From NCBI GenBank assembly GCA_024699325.1, contig JAILPS010000037.1, positions 62,001-126,000 of the forward strand: a DNA stretch of 64,000 nt, in the 5' to 3' direction. The DNA comes from Lachnospiraceae bacterium (GTDB taxonomy: Bacteria; Bacillota; Clostridia; Lachnospirales; Lachnospiraceae). Both the position numbers and the translations under genes were made by a program. Shown here piece after piece: positions 1 to 8,261 of this stretch (position 1 is the stretch's first letter; each line of letters opens with the position of its first letter). The notes under the pieces are model-generated. The model was not told the origin of the DNA. It did not search any database and was given only the letters and a program-made list of their open reading frames with translations.

Positions 1-219
1 AAGGGCGCCGGCGGTATGAACGGTAAGTTATCTCCGAGCAGCGTTATCGTTGTGAAGGACGGCTACACTAAGGTTATCAGCCTTAAGAATGCAGATGCGG
101 TTACCAAGATTGTGGATATGATGCCCGACATCATCAACCGTTTCTCTAAGAAGGACAGCAAGGAAGTTAAGGACGCTGTCGAGGAGATCAAGAATAAGGA
201 TCTCAACGAGACAAAATAA
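1..219 (+). CDS. C-terminal end of a GerW/YtfJ-like sporulation protein (partial)
   Basis: The reading frame is open from the first base and stops with TAA at 217-219, so the gene begins outside the window. The visible 72 residues start with a Gly-rich turn (KGAGGMNG), followed by a hydrophobic strand (SSVIVVKDG), a short second strand (TKVISL), a helix with VDMMPDIINRF and a charged Lys/Glu tail. This matches the C-terminal half of GerW (YtfJ) family proteins, which act in spore germination. The gene is followed at once by a hairpin. The internal Met at 16 is not the true start. The family call rests on a short fragment and could be wrong. Confidence 0.55.
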   Translation, partial: KGAGGMNGKLSPSSVIVVKDGYTKVISLKNADAVTKIVDMMPDIINRFSKKDSKEVKDAVEEIKNKDLNETK

Positions 220-231
220 TATGGCATAAAT

Positions 232-258
232 AAAGCAGGAGAGTAGTTCTCCTGCTTT
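232..258 (+). terminator. Hairpin closing the GerW-like gene
   Basis: A perfect 11-bp stem (232-242 with 248-258) encloses a 5-base loop, 13 bases after the stop codon. The tail is not a clean T-run (ACTGTTATCTGTT), so termination from the plus strand may be moderate. Confidence 0.55.
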
Positions 259-277
259 ACTGTTATCTGTTGACAAA

Positions 278-307
278 ATAAAAAATGACACTCCAAAGAG
301 TGTCATT
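278..307 (-). terminator. Intrinsic terminator of rpmB
   Basis: A 10-bp perfect stem (284-293 with 298-307) with a CAAA loop lies 8 bases past the rpmB stop. On the minus strand it is followed by TTTTTTATTTTG, a good U-tract. It faces the plus-strand hairpin of the upstream gene, which fits convergent transcription. Confidence 0.8.
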
Positions 308-315
308 AATTATGA

Positions 316-501
316 TTAAGCTCTCTCAACATAACCAGACTTAAGGCATGATGTACAAACATTAAGTCTAACTGAACCGTTAGCAGTCTTAACTCTAACT
401 GGCTGAACGTTAGCCTTCCACATCTTATTAGATCTTCTATGAGAATGACTTACCTTAATTCCGAAGCTTGCTCCCTTTTCGCAAATAGCGCACTTTGCCA
501 T
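316..501 (-). CDS. rpmB: 50S ribosomal protein L28
   Basis: Encodes 61 residues of large-subunit protein L28. It starts MAKCAICEKGASFG and carries CxxC pairs at both ends (CAIC and CTSC), the zinc-binding form of L28, with the family signature VSHSHRRSNKMWKANVQ in the middle. The start at 501 is chosen because AGGAGGTG lies just upstream on the minus strand; a longer in-frame start at 540 would place this Shine-Dalgarno inside the gene. It is monocistronic, with its own promoter and terminator, and transcribed away from asp23. The rpmB-yloU-yloV-recG neighbourhood is conserved in Firmicutes. Confidence 0.95.
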   Translation of the reverse strand: MAKCAICEKGASFGIKVSHSHRRSNKMWKANVQPVRVKTANGSVRLNVCTSCLKSGYVERA

Positions 502-554
502 GATTGCACCTCCTAACTGTTCAGGAAATATGTTGCACAAAACGCAACGTTGAT

Positions 555-583
555 ATAATAACAGAAGTTTTTCTATTTTGCAA
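555..583 (-). promoter_or_regulatory. Promoter of rpmB
   Basis: On the minus strand, TTGCAA (578-583) and TATTAT (555-560) are separated by exactly 17 bases. The distance to the rpmB start is about 55 bases. Confidence 0.65.
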
Positions 584-588
584 GTAGA

Positions 589-602
589 AATTTACGTAAA
601 TT
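589..602. promoter_or_regulatory. Perfect palindrome between divergent promoters
   Basis: AATTTACGTAAATT is a perfect 14-bp palindrome centred at 595/596, five bases upstream of the rpmB -35 element and about 50 bases upstream of the asp23 -10. It is a candidate operator. No regulator is assigned; AT-rich palindromes also arise by chance. Confidence 0.3.
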
Positions 603-652
603 AAGGAAAAAAATTTTCTAATTACAGTATTCCCTTTTTAAGTAAAACAATG

Positions 653-658
653 TATAAT
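653..658 (+). promoter_or_regulatory. -10 element upstream of asp23
   Basis: A consensus TATAAT lies 48 bases upstream of the asp23 start. The -35 at 17 bp (TTCCCT, 630-635) is poor, so only the -10 is called. Confidence 0.4.
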
Positions 659-706
659 GTTTGGGACTATGGGTGTCTGCCCTAAATAACGAAAGAGAGG
701 ATGTTT

Positions 707-1063
707 ATGAAGGGAAAGATTAAGAATGAATATGGCGAGATCCTTATCGATTTAGATGTCATTTCCCAGTATGCCGGTATCACCGCTATGGAGTGCTCTG
801 GCATAGTTGGTATGGCTGCTGTCAATATGAAGGATGGCCTGGTTCGCCTTTTGAAGAGAGAGAGTCTCAGCAAGGGAGTGACCGTTGAGATAGTTGACAA
901 CGAGCTTCAGATCAATTTCCATGTAGTTGTGGCTTATGGTGTAAACATTTCCACAGTGGCTTCTAACCTTGTGACAAGTGTTAGATATAAGATTGAGGAG
1001 TTCACCGGCATGAAGGTCGGAAAGATTAGTATTTATGTCGAGGGCGTACGCGTTATCGATTAA
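707..1063 (+). CDS. Asp23/Gls24 family protein (YloU-like)
   Basis: Encodes 118 residues of the Asp23/Gls24 (DUF322) family. These small cytoplasmic proteins are linked to the cell envelope and alkaline or envelope stress, and often sit beside a DAK2-domain fatty acid kinase. Family features seen are the start GEILIDLDVISQYAGITAMECSGIVGM, the central VEIVDNELQINFHVVVAYGVNI and the C-terminal IEEFTGMKVGKISIYVEGVRV. The ATG at 707 is preferred over 701 because AGAGAGG (694-700) is six bases upstream of 707 and would touch 701. The next gene follows 33 bases later with its own Shine-Dalgarno, so the two are probably co-transcribed. Confidence 0.85.
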   Translation: MKGKIKNEYGEILIDLDVISQYAGITAMECSGIVGMAAVNMKDGLVRLLKRESLSKGVTVEIVDNELQINFHVVVAYGVNISTVASNLVTSVRYKIEEFTGMKVGKISIYVEGVRVID

Positions 1064-1096
1064 TTTTAGCGCCTACGGGCCAAGGAGGAATTTGTT

Positions 1097-2794
1097 GTGG
1101 CAAATGTCATTGATGCAGCTCTGTTGTCCAGAATGTTTCTGGCCGGAGCACAGAATCTTGATGCAAATAAGGAATATATAAACCAGCTGAATGTATTCCC
1201 TGTTCCAGATGGAGATACAGGAACTAACATGACTCTTACTATCATGTCAGCAGCCAAGGATGTTCAGGCTCTTGATAATAAGAACATGGCTGATTTGTGT
1301 AAGGCGATCTCTACAGGATCCTTAAGAGGAGCCAGAGGTAACTCAGGCGTTATCCTGTCACAGCTCTTAAGAGGTTTTACCAAGTCTGTAAGAGAGCTGG
1401 AGGAGATTGATGTTCCCGCACTTGCAGCAGCTATGACTAAAGCGGCTGACACAGCCTACAAGGCAGTTATGAAGCCTAAGGAGGGTACAATCCTCACAGT
1501 GGCAAGGGGAATGGCCAACAAGGCCGAGGAACTTGCCGGTTCAGACTTGACAATGGAAGAGTTTATAAGCGCTGTCATCAGCTACGGCGATGAGGTGCTT
1601 GATCACACACCTGACCTTCTGCCTGTACTTAAGCAGGCGGGCGTTGTGGATTCAGGCGGACAGGGTCTCATCACAGTCTGCAAGGGTGCATTTGATGCAT
1701 TCATGGGCAAGGAGATCACCATCAACATCCAGCCTGCAGATACAGTTAAGAAGAACTTCACACAGATGGTTCCGAAGGCTGATATCGACACAGCCAACAT
1801 CAAGTATGGTTATTGTACAGAGTTTATCGTGCTCTTAGAGCATCCGCTTCCAGATGAGGAGGTTTTAGCATTTAAGAGCTATCTTGAGTCCATCGGCGAT
1901 TCTATTGTGTGTGTTGCAGATGATGAGCTTATCAAGATTCATGTGCACACCAACAACCCTGGTCTCGCATTTGAGAAGGCGCTCACTCTTGGCGCCCTCG
2001 ACAGAATGAAGATCGACAACATGAGACTTGAGCATGAGGAGAAGCTTGAGAAGGATGCCAACCGTATCCTGGAGCTTCAGGCTGAGGAGGCTGCAGCTAA
2101 CGCCGCTAAGGCCAAGGCTAAGCCCGTAGAGCTTAAGGAGTATGGCTTCGTGTCTGTTTGCGCAGGTGACGGCCTTAAGGAGATCTTCGAGAGCCTTAAT
2201 GTCGACTATGTAATCTCAGGCGGACAGACCATGAACCCCAGCACCAGCGACTTCTTAGACGCTGTGGAGCAGATTCCTGCCAAGACAATATTTGCCCTTC
2301 CAAACAACAAGAATGTCATTCTTGCGGCAGAGCAGGCAGCTAAGCTCTCTAAGGACAAGAAGATTATTGTAATCCCTACCAAGACCGTTCCACAGGGCAT
2401 CACAGCGGTTATCAACTTTGACCCTGCGTCAACTCCTGAGGACAACGAGGCTGTCATGAAGGAGGAGAGCTCCAAGGTCAAGACAGGTGAGGTTACATAC
2501 GCTACGAGAGATACCTGCATCGACGGCAAGCAGATTGCGGTTGATGACATCATGGGTATTGGCGACAGCAAAATTTTGTCAGTTGGTCAGTCTATCAACG
2601 ATACGACTCTAGATATGCTTTCTCAGATGGTTGATGATGATACAGTTCTGATAAGCGTTTATTTCGGAGCTGACATTACACAGGAGGATGCAGATGTTTT
2701 AGTAGGACAGATCACAGAGAAGTTCCCTTCATGTGACGTGGATGTTCACAGCGGTGGCCAGCCTGTTTACTATTATATCGTATCAGCAGAGTAA
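1097..2794 (+). CDS. fakA: DAK2-domain kinase, FakA/YloV-like
   Basis: Encodes 565 residues, the normal length for FakA. FakA is the ATP-binding subunit of bacterial fatty acid kinase, which phosphorylates FakB-bound fatty acids for phospholipid synthesis. The N-terminal DhaL-type domain (about residues 1-200) carries NVFPVPDGDTGTNM, with metal-ligand Asp38 and Asp40, and SLRGARGNSGVILSQ. The C-terminal part (about 350-565) is the DegV-like FakA domain. The start is GTG at 1097, eight bases after AGGAGG (1083-1088). No FakB gene is seen in the window. A strong terminator follows the stop, so recG is at least partly uncoupled. Confidence 0.88.
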   Translation: MANVIDAALLSRMFLAGAQNLDANKEYINQLNVFPVPDGDTGTNMTLTIMSAAKDVQALDNKNMADLCKAISTGSLRGARGNSGVILSQLLRGFTKSVRELEEIDVPALAAAMTKAADTAYKAVMKPKEGTILTVARGMANKAEELAGSDLTMEEFISAVISYGDEVLDHTPDLLPVLKQAGVVDSGGQGLITVCKGAFDAFMGKEITINIQPADTVKKNFTQMVPKADIDTANIKYGYCTEFIVLLEHPLPDEEVLAFKSYLESIGDSIVCVADDELIKIHVHTNNPGLAFEKALTLGALDRMKIDNMRLEHEEKLEKDANRILELQAEEAAANAAKAKAKPVELKEYGFVSVCAGDGLKEIFESLNVDYVISGGQTMNPSTSDFLDAVEQIPAKTIFALPNNKNVILAAEQAAKLSKDKKIIVIPTKTVPQGITAVINFDPASTPEDNEAVMKEESSKVKTGEVTYATRDTCIDGKQIAVDDIMGIGDSKILSVGQSINDTTLDMLSQMVDDDTVLISVYFGADITQEDADVLVGQITEKFPSCDVDVHSGGQPVYYYIVSAE

Positions 2795-2805
2795 TCTAAT
2801 CATTC

Positions 2806-2839
2806 ATCCGGCATGTCGAAAGATATGCCGGATTTTTTT
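2806..2839 (+). terminator. Intrinsic terminator between fakA and recG
   Basis: A perfect 9-bp GC-rich stem, ATCCGGCAT (2806-2814) with ATGCCGGAT (2825-2833), is followed by a seven-T run. It covers the ATG at 2813, which therefore cannot sensibly be the recG start. Confidence 0.85.
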
Positions 2840-2848
2840 GAGGTAAAT

Positions 2849-4825
2849 ATGAAACTTACGGACTCTTTGACAAGTCTTAAGGGTGTGGGCCCTAAAACTG
2901 CGGCCAACTACGCAAAGCTTGGCATATTGACAATCAGGGACCTCCTTGAATACTATCCCAGGGAATATGTAATCTATGAGAAGACTTCGCCCATAGCGAG
3001 GCCTGCTTTTAATGCCAAGGTTTTTGTCTATGCCAGAGTTTTGGAGGCGCCGTCCATATTTAAGGCGAGAAACGGTCTGACGGTGGTAAATATTTCCTGC
3101 GAGGACGAGGCAGGGGACAGATTTACGGTCAGCTACTACAACCAGCCCTGGATCAGGCAGCAGGTAAAGACAGGCCAGGCCTATGTATTTGTCGGCAGGA
3201 AGGGCTATAAGAACGGCAGATTAGTCATAGAATCGCCCGAGAGGTTCACCTTCGAGGAGTATAAAACCATCAGGGGCAGCATGGTTCCTGTATATCCCCT
3301 CACCAAGGGCATAAGCAGAAATGCTATTATTGCCCTGATTAAGTCTGTTTTTGCAGAGGGCTTTGACGCTATGGGAAGCGATATAAGCCCTGAATTTGAA
3401 AAGAAAAACGACATGTCAGCCTATGACGAGGCGATAAGGGCGATACATTTCCCCAAAAGCGATAAGGACTATTTAAGAGCCAGAAGAAGGCTTGTATTTG
3501 AGGAGTTCTATGTGTTCCTAAAAAAACTCTATGCACTTAAGGATAAGACCGAGGTGATAAAAAGCGAGGCGAGAATTGTGCCGTCCGGCGTGGTCAATAA
3601 GGTCGTGTCAGAGCTTCCATACGAGCTTACCAGAGCGCAGAAGAAGGCGGTTAAGGAAGTCTTAGAGGAAATGTATAGCGGCAGGGTTTTAAACAGGCTC
3701 ATCCAGGGCGATGTTGGCTCAGGTAAGACAATAGTCGCGTTCTTAGCGCTTTTAGAGGTGGCCGCAAACGGCTATCAGGGCGCTCTTATGGCGCCCACGG
3801 AGGTTTTGGCGACGCAGCACTACAACGCCCTTATGAAGCTTTTGGACGGCTTAGGACTGCAAATCAACGTGACACTTCTCACAGGCTCCATGAAGGCTTC
3901 GCAAAAGAGGGAGGTTTATGACAATATCAAAAACCACCGCGTGGACATAATAATTGGCACGCATGCGCTGTTCCAGGATGGGGTAAGCTATGACAACATT
4001 GCCCTCGTGGTCACTGACGAGCAGCACAGATTTGGCGTGAGACAGCGCGATGCGCTCGCAGGCAAGGGAAACACCTGCCATGTGCTGAGCATGAGCGCAA
4101 CGCCGATACCCAGGTCTCTTGCCGGAATTCTCTACGCGGATATGGACGTAAGCATTCTCGATGAGAAGCCGGCAAACAGGAAGCCCATAAGAAGCTGCGT
4201 GGTTGGCCCTGACTATCACGAGAAGGCCTATAGGTTTATCGAGGAGCAGCTTCGCCAAGGCCACCAGGCCTATGTCATCTGCACGCTGGTTGAGGAGAGC
4301 GAGGAGATGAGCGGCGAAAATGTCACAAACTACACCAAAACTCTTCAAAACTTTTTTAAAAACAGGCGTGTTGAAATGCTTCACGGCAGAATGAAGCCTG
4401 CCGACAAGGACGCAGTCATGAGGAGATTCTCTGAGGGGGAGGTTGATATTTTGGTCTCAACCACAGTTGTGGAGGTTGGCGTCAATGTGCCTAACGCCAC
4501 TGTCATGATGATTGAGGATGCCCAGAAGTTTGGACTTGCCACACTCCACCAGCTCAGGGGAAGGATAGGAAGGGGCGACGATTCGTCCTACTGTATATTT
4601 ATAGACAGCTCCGGCTCTGAGACAGAAAACCAGAGATTGTCCGTGCTCAACCACTCTGAGGACGGCTTCTATATCGCCTCTGAGGACCTTAAAATGCGGG
4701 GACCCGGCGACTTGTTTGGGGTTGCACAGAGCGGTGAGCTGAACTTCAAACTCGCGGATATATACAGGGACGAAAGTCTTCTAATTTTGGCCTCTGACAA
4801 GGCAAAAATGAGTTGTATTATTTAA
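2849..4825 (+). CDS. recG: ATP-dependent DNA helicase RecG
   Basis: Encodes 658 residues of the branch-migrating helicase that remodels stalled replication forks and Holliday junctions. The N-terminal wedge/OB region includes SLKGVGPKTAANYAKLGI. The helicase core has Walker A GDVGSGKT, the DEQH box (VVTDEQHRFG), SMSATPIPRSL, and VVEVGVNVPNA plus QLRGRIGRG in the second RecA lobe, and the TRG-like segment GDLFGVAQSGELNFKLADIYRDE. The start at 2849 is chosen because the ATG at 2813 lies inside a terminator stem. The C-terminus is odd: only about 15 residues follow the YRDE segment, so the usual terminal helices look about 20-25 residues short. No alternative frame restores them. Confidence 0.93.
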   Translation: MKLTDSLTSLKGVGPKTAANYAKLGILTIRDLLEYYPREYVIYEKTSPIARPAFNAKVFVYARVLEAPSIFKARNGLTVVNISCEDEAGDRFTVSYYNQPWIRQQVKTGQAYVFVGRKGYKNGRLVIESPERFTFEEYKTIRGSMVPVYPLTKGISRNAIIALIKSVFAEGFDAMGSDISPEFEKKNDMSAYDEAIRAIHFPKSDKDYLRARRRLVFEEFYVFLKKLYALKDKTEVIKSEARIVPSGVVNKVVSELPYELTRAQKKAVKEVLEEMYSGRVLNRLIQGDVGSGKTIVAFLALLEVAANGYQGALMAPTEVLATQHYNALMKLLDGLGLQINVTLLTGSMKASQKREVYDNIKNHRVDIIIGTHALFQDGVSYDNIALVVTDEQHRFGVRQRDALAGKGNTCHVLSMSATPIPRSLAGILYADMDVSILDEKPANRKPIRSCVVGPDYHEKAYRFIEEQLRQGHQAYVICTLVEESEEMSGENVTNYTKTLQNFFKNRRVEMLHGRMKPADKDAVMRRFSEGEVDILVSTTVVEVGVNVPNATVMMIEDAQKFGLATLHQLRGRIGRGDDSSYCIFIDSSGSETENQRLSVLNHSEDGFYIASEDLKMRGPGDLFGVAQSGELNFKLADIYRDESLLILASDKAKMSCII

Positions 4826-4841
4826 CAAAATTTGATAAAAT
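4813..4841 (+). promoter_or_regulatory. Promoter of the HD-GYP gene
   Basis: TTGTAT (4813-4818) and TAAAAT (4836-4841) are separated by 17 bases, overlapping the recG stop codon region and lying 64 bases upstream of the next start. Confidence 0.45.
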
Positions 4842-4904
4842 ATAACAGTATAGGTTTTGCAAATTACTTTTTGATAAATTCGCTTTTGGGCGTGAGGTAC
4901 CAAC

Positions 4905-6623
4905 ATGAGTTACTATATGGTGTTTTTCATTTTAGCAGTATTGATGGCAGTTATTTACGTGTTCCTGTGGAACAGGCATTTTGATGTAAATATGTCTGTC
5001 ATCTTTTTGCTTATTCCAATCATCAATCTGGGGTACTGCTTCCAGATGATGGGAAGGGATGCAGGCACTGTTGTAGTCGGACTTAAGATTTCATATCTTG
5101 GCGGATGTTTTTTGCCATATTTCATGCTCATGTGTGTTTTAAATGTCTGCGACATCAATGTCAAAAACCTATATAAGACATTTGCATTTATATGGTGCTG
5201 CACACTGTTTTTAAGTGTTTTAACCATTGGACATACGGAGATATTCTATAATGTTTTAGGCTATGAGGACAGGGGCAATAAGCTGCACATTCTCAGAGAA
5301 TACGGCCCGATGCACACAGCAGTCTACATATCAATCATAGCATTTTTTGCGGTGGGACTTGTCGCGATAATCTACAGCCTGTTTAAGAACAGGGAGGTTT
5401 CCAGAACAACCATAGTATTTCTTATGCTTCCGGAGGTTGTTTGCTTCTTCAGTTTCTTTAATTTTACAATTGCGGACAGAGACTACGAGCTGGTTCCTGT
5501 TACATATGTCCTGGCGGAGGTCACCTATCTGATCATCATTCACAGAATAACGCTGTACAGTGTGAGTGATATGCTGGTGGAAACCATGGTTGAGACCGGA
5601 GACACGGGCTTTATCATGATGGATTTTAAGTCCAAATATTTAGGCAGCAACGAGACCGCCAAGAGCATTATCCCTGAACTGTATAACATCAGGATTGATG
5701 AGAAGTTTAAGGGAAATGAGGTGTTTAACAAAACCGTCAATCTGTGGGTCGGGACTTTTGTGAGAGATAACCTGTCCAATAAGATTGTGTATATCAAACA
5801 CAATGATGGCATTGCAGAGAACGACGAGGCGTACATAATTAACGTAAACTATCTGTACGACGGCAAGAAGCGAAGAGGCTATCAGATACTTCTGATGGAT
5901 GACACGCAGAATCAGAAGTATATAAGACTTCTCGACAACTACAATGTTCAGCTTGAGAGCGAGGTTGAGGAGAAGACCAGGCATTTGACGGAAATGCATG
6001 ACAACCTGGTGCTTGGTCTTGCGTCCATGGTCGAGAGCCGTGATAACTCCACGGGCGGCCATATCAGAAGGACAAGTAAGGTTGTTGAACTTCTTATAGA
6101 GCAGATTAAGAAGGATAATGTGTTCGGCCTGGATGACAAATTCTGCACGGACATCGTCAAGGCAGCGCCTCTGCACGACGTTGGCAAGATTGCCGTCGAC
6201 GATGCAGTTCTTAAGAAACCCGGCTCCTTCACGAAGGAAGAATTCGAGGCCATGAAGAGTCACACCTCAGAGGGCGCGAAGGTTCTCAAAGAGATTCTCA
6301 AGGACACAGAGGATGAGATGTTTAAGAAGGTCGCAATCAATGTGGCCCACTACCACCACGAGAGATGGGACGGAACGGGCTACCCAGACGGACTGAAGGG
6401 CGAGGAGATACCTATTGAGGCCAGAATCATGGCCGTGGCCGATGTCTACGATGCGGTGGTAAGTAAGCGCGTCTATAAGGAGAAAATGTCCTACGACGCG
6501 GCCAACAGCCTGATCCTCGAGGAGATGGGAACACATTTTGATATAAGACTCAAACCTTACTATGAGAAGGCCAGACCTGAAATCGAGGCCTATTATGCAT
6601 CACTTAAGGATAACTTATCATAG
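4905..6623 (+). CDS. Membrane HD-GYP phosphodiesterase (c-di-GMP turnover)
   Basis: Encodes 572 residues. The first about 215 residues form seven or so membrane segments, like the 7TM sensor region of some histidine kinases. A PAS-like stretch (about 225-335), a short coiled coil (about 345-365) and an HD-GYP domain follow. Residues seen are His386, the HD pair His424-Asp425 in LHDVGKIA, HH at 484-485 and the GYP triad at 492-494 within GTGYPDGLKGEEIP. Such proteins hydrolyse cyclic di-GMP in the cytoplasm while sensing through the membrane part. The signal is unknown. It is followed by a GGDEF protein with its own promoter, so synthesis and breakdown are encoded side by side. Confidence 0.88.
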   Translation: MSYYMVFFILAVLMAVIYVFLWNRHFDVNMSVIFLLIPIINLGYCFQMMGRDAGTVVVGLKISYLGGCFLPYFMLMCVLNVCDINVKNLYKTFAFIWCCTLFLSVLTIGHTEIFYNVLGYEDRGNKLHILREYGPMHTAVYISIIAFFAVGLVAIIYSLFKNREVSRTTIVFLMLPEVVCFFSFFNFTIADRDYELVPVTYVLAEVTYLIIIHRITLYSVSDMLVETMVETGDTGFIMMDFKSKYLGSNETAKSIIPELYNIRIDEKFKGNEVFNKTVNLWVGTFVRDNLSNKIVYIKHNDGIAENDEAYIINVNYLYDGKKRRGYQILLMDDTQNQKYIRLLDNYNVQLESEVEEKTRHLTEMHDNLVLGLASMVESRDNSTGGHIRRTSKVVELLIEQIKKDNVFGLDDKFCTDIVKAAPLHDVGKIAVDDAVLKKPGSFTKEEFEAMKSHTSEGAKVLKEILKDTEDEMFKKVAINVAHYHHERWDGTGYPDGLKGEEIPIEARIMAVADVYDAVVSKRVYKEKMSYDAANSLILEEMGTHFDIRLKPYYEKARPEIEAYYASLKDNLS

Positions 6624-6634
6624 ATTGCCTGATA

Positions 6635-6650
6635 CAATATTGTAATATTG
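6635..6650. promoter_or_regulatory. Dyad over the -35 box of the GGDEF promoter
   Basis: CAATATT (6635-6641) and AATATTG (6644-6650) form a 7-bp inverted repeat with a 2-base centre, overlapping the -35 TTGTAA (6640-6645). The position would suit a repressor; the regulator is unknown. Confidence 0.35.
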
Positions 6651-6668
6651 ACAATTCTATGTTAAAAT
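6640..6668 (+). promoter_or_regulatory. Promoter of the GGDEF gene
   Basis: TTGTAA (6640-6645), a 17-base spacer and TAAAAT (6663-6668) lie 31 bases before the preferred TTG start. Confidence 0.55.
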
Positions 6669-6699
6669 TTACGAGATTTTAATGCTTGGGGGAATAGTA

Positions 6700-8232
6700 T
6701 TGAAACAGAGATATGGCAAAAAACAGATATTAATTGTTTCCATCGGAATAATTGCGCTTGTAACCGGCTTTCTGATTATTCAGGCAGGCGTTAAGAATTC
6801 TCTTGAGAAGCAGTGGGCGTTGTCGCTTGTGGGGGCTACACAGAATATTGAGCTTACACAGGAGGGCTACACATATGATCTTCAGCCGATAATGGATGTG
6901 GTGGAGGACTACTATGTGGGCAATTCCAAGGTGAAGTTCATATGCTACTACAAGAACACCTATTCACTTAACGAAATGCTTGATGGACGAATATTCTATT
7001 CAGACTTTGAGACTGCCAAGAAGGACGAGAAGTTTTCGATTTTTCTTAGGGCGATGAGCCAGAATAAGGCTTACACCATCATTGAGAATTCTGCTAATGG
7101 ATATTATCAGGCAATCAATATTGAGGGTAAGGATTATTATATTATTTTCAATACCCTGTCTTCTTATAAGCTTGGAATTGTGGGCTTTGTTGACAAGTCA
7201 GAGATCAAGGGCTTATTATCCATAATCAGCGTTGGGTTTGTGGTATTAGTCTTTGTCACGCTGTTTATGACACTTTGTCTCGCTCTTAACAGCGTAAGAG
7301 AGGTTAAGGATATAGCTAATGAGAAGGAAGAACTTATCAAGAGCATTAAGCTGAAGGAACAGCGAAATGATGTTCTGAGCTACCTGATGAACGAATTCAC
7401 ATTTGAATATGATATCGCCAGCGACGTCATATCATTTGGTGAGAAGTATCAGACCATCTTCCACAGAGGAAGAACGTTTATAAGATTCTTCGACACGCTC
7501 AAGACACATTACACCATCTATCACCTCGACGTTGACAACCTGGTCAATGCTTACGAGGAGATCAAGAAGGGTGTTGACGAGGGCAACTTCATCTTCAGAC
7601 TTCAGATGCCCGGCGGACAGTATGAGTGGTTCAACGCCATCTATAAGGTTATATTTGACGAGGAGCAGAAGCCATCCTACGTTGTGGGTAAGATACTTAA
7701 TGTCCACGAATCACAGAAGGAGAAGGAGGTTCTCCTCAATAAGTCCACGAAGGATCCGCTCACGGGACTGTTGAACAGAGGTGAGCTCGAGAAGAGAACC
7801 AACATCTACATGGAGAACATGGAGGATGACGAGAAGGCAGCACTTCTCATCATGGACCTTGACCACTTTAAGTCTGTCAACGACACATTTGGCCACTCCA
7901 AGGGCGATGATCTTCTCAAGGAGGTTGCAGGGCTTTTAAAGGCCGAGTTTAGAACCACGGACATTGTGGGAAGACTTGGCGGCGATGAATTCTTCGTTTT
8001 CATGAAGGATGTAAGCAATATGGATGATGCAATCAACAAATGCAGCTCGCTTCTCAAAAAGCTTGAGAAGAATGTGACATACGGCGAGATGACCGTAAGC
8101 ATAAGCTCAAGTATGGGATTGGTAGAGGTAAATCCAGGGAATCATTTCCTTGATTTATATATGAAGGCCGATTCGGCGCTCTATGAAGCTAAGGAAAACG
8201 GCCGTAATCAGATTAAAATATATTCTGATTAA
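6700..8232 (+). CDS. Membrane GGDEF diguanylate cyclase
   Basis: Encodes 510 residues from TTG at 6700, which has TTGGGGGA six bases upstream; an in-frame ATG at 6682 has no good Shine-Dalgarno. One membrane segment (about 8-30), an extracytoplasmic sensor region (about 40-165) and a second segment (about 172-196) precede a linker helix, a PAS-like region (about 225-340) and a GGDEF domain (about 350-510). The active loop GGDEF is at about 427-431. The inhibitory-site motif RTTD lies five residues upstream of it, so both catalysis and product inhibition by c-di-GMP look intact. The ligand is unknown. The HD-GYP gene immediately upstream encodes the opposing activity. Confidence 0.9.
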   Translation: MKQRYGKKQILIVSIGIIALVTGFLIIQAGVKNSLEKQWALSLVGATQNIELTQEGYTYDLQPIMDVVEDYYVGNSKVKFICYYKNTYSLNEMLDGRIFYSDFETAKKDEKFSIFLRAMSQNKAYTIIENSANGYYQAINIEGKDYYIIFNTLSSYKLGIVGFVDKSEIKGLLSIISVGFVVLVFVTLFMTLCLALNSVREVKDIANEKEELIKSIKLKEQRNDVLSYLMNEFTFEYDIASDVISFGEKYQTIFHRGRTFIRFFDTLKTHYTIYHLDVDNLVNAYEEIKKGVDEGNFIFRLQMPGGQYEWFNAIYKVIFDEEQKPSYVVGKILNVHESQKEKEVLLNKSTKDPLTGLLNRGELEKRTNIYMENMEDDEKAALLIMDLDHFKSVNDTFGHSKGDDLLKEVAGLLKAEFRTTDIVGRLGGDEFFVFMKDVSNMDDAINKCSSLLKKLEKNVTYGEMTVSISSSMGLVEVNPGNHFLDLYMKADSALYEAKENGRNQIKIYSD

Positions 8233-8261
8233 TTCTTTATTTATGAAAGGAACTAAAAACA

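Noticed and set aside
4750-4904. Frameshift at the end of recG
   Set aside because: Neither other frame continues a RecG-like C-terminus after YRDE; the short end looks genuine, barring an error in the sequence.
5640-6263. A 207-codon minus-strand frame inside the HD-GYP gene
   Set aside because: It is antisense to conserved HD-GYP coding sequence, with no ribosome site or promoter.
8205-8231. AT-rich dyad at the end of the GGDEF gene as terminator
   Set aside because: The 8-bp stem TAATCAGA/TCTGATTA is weak, lies within coding sequence and has no T-run.
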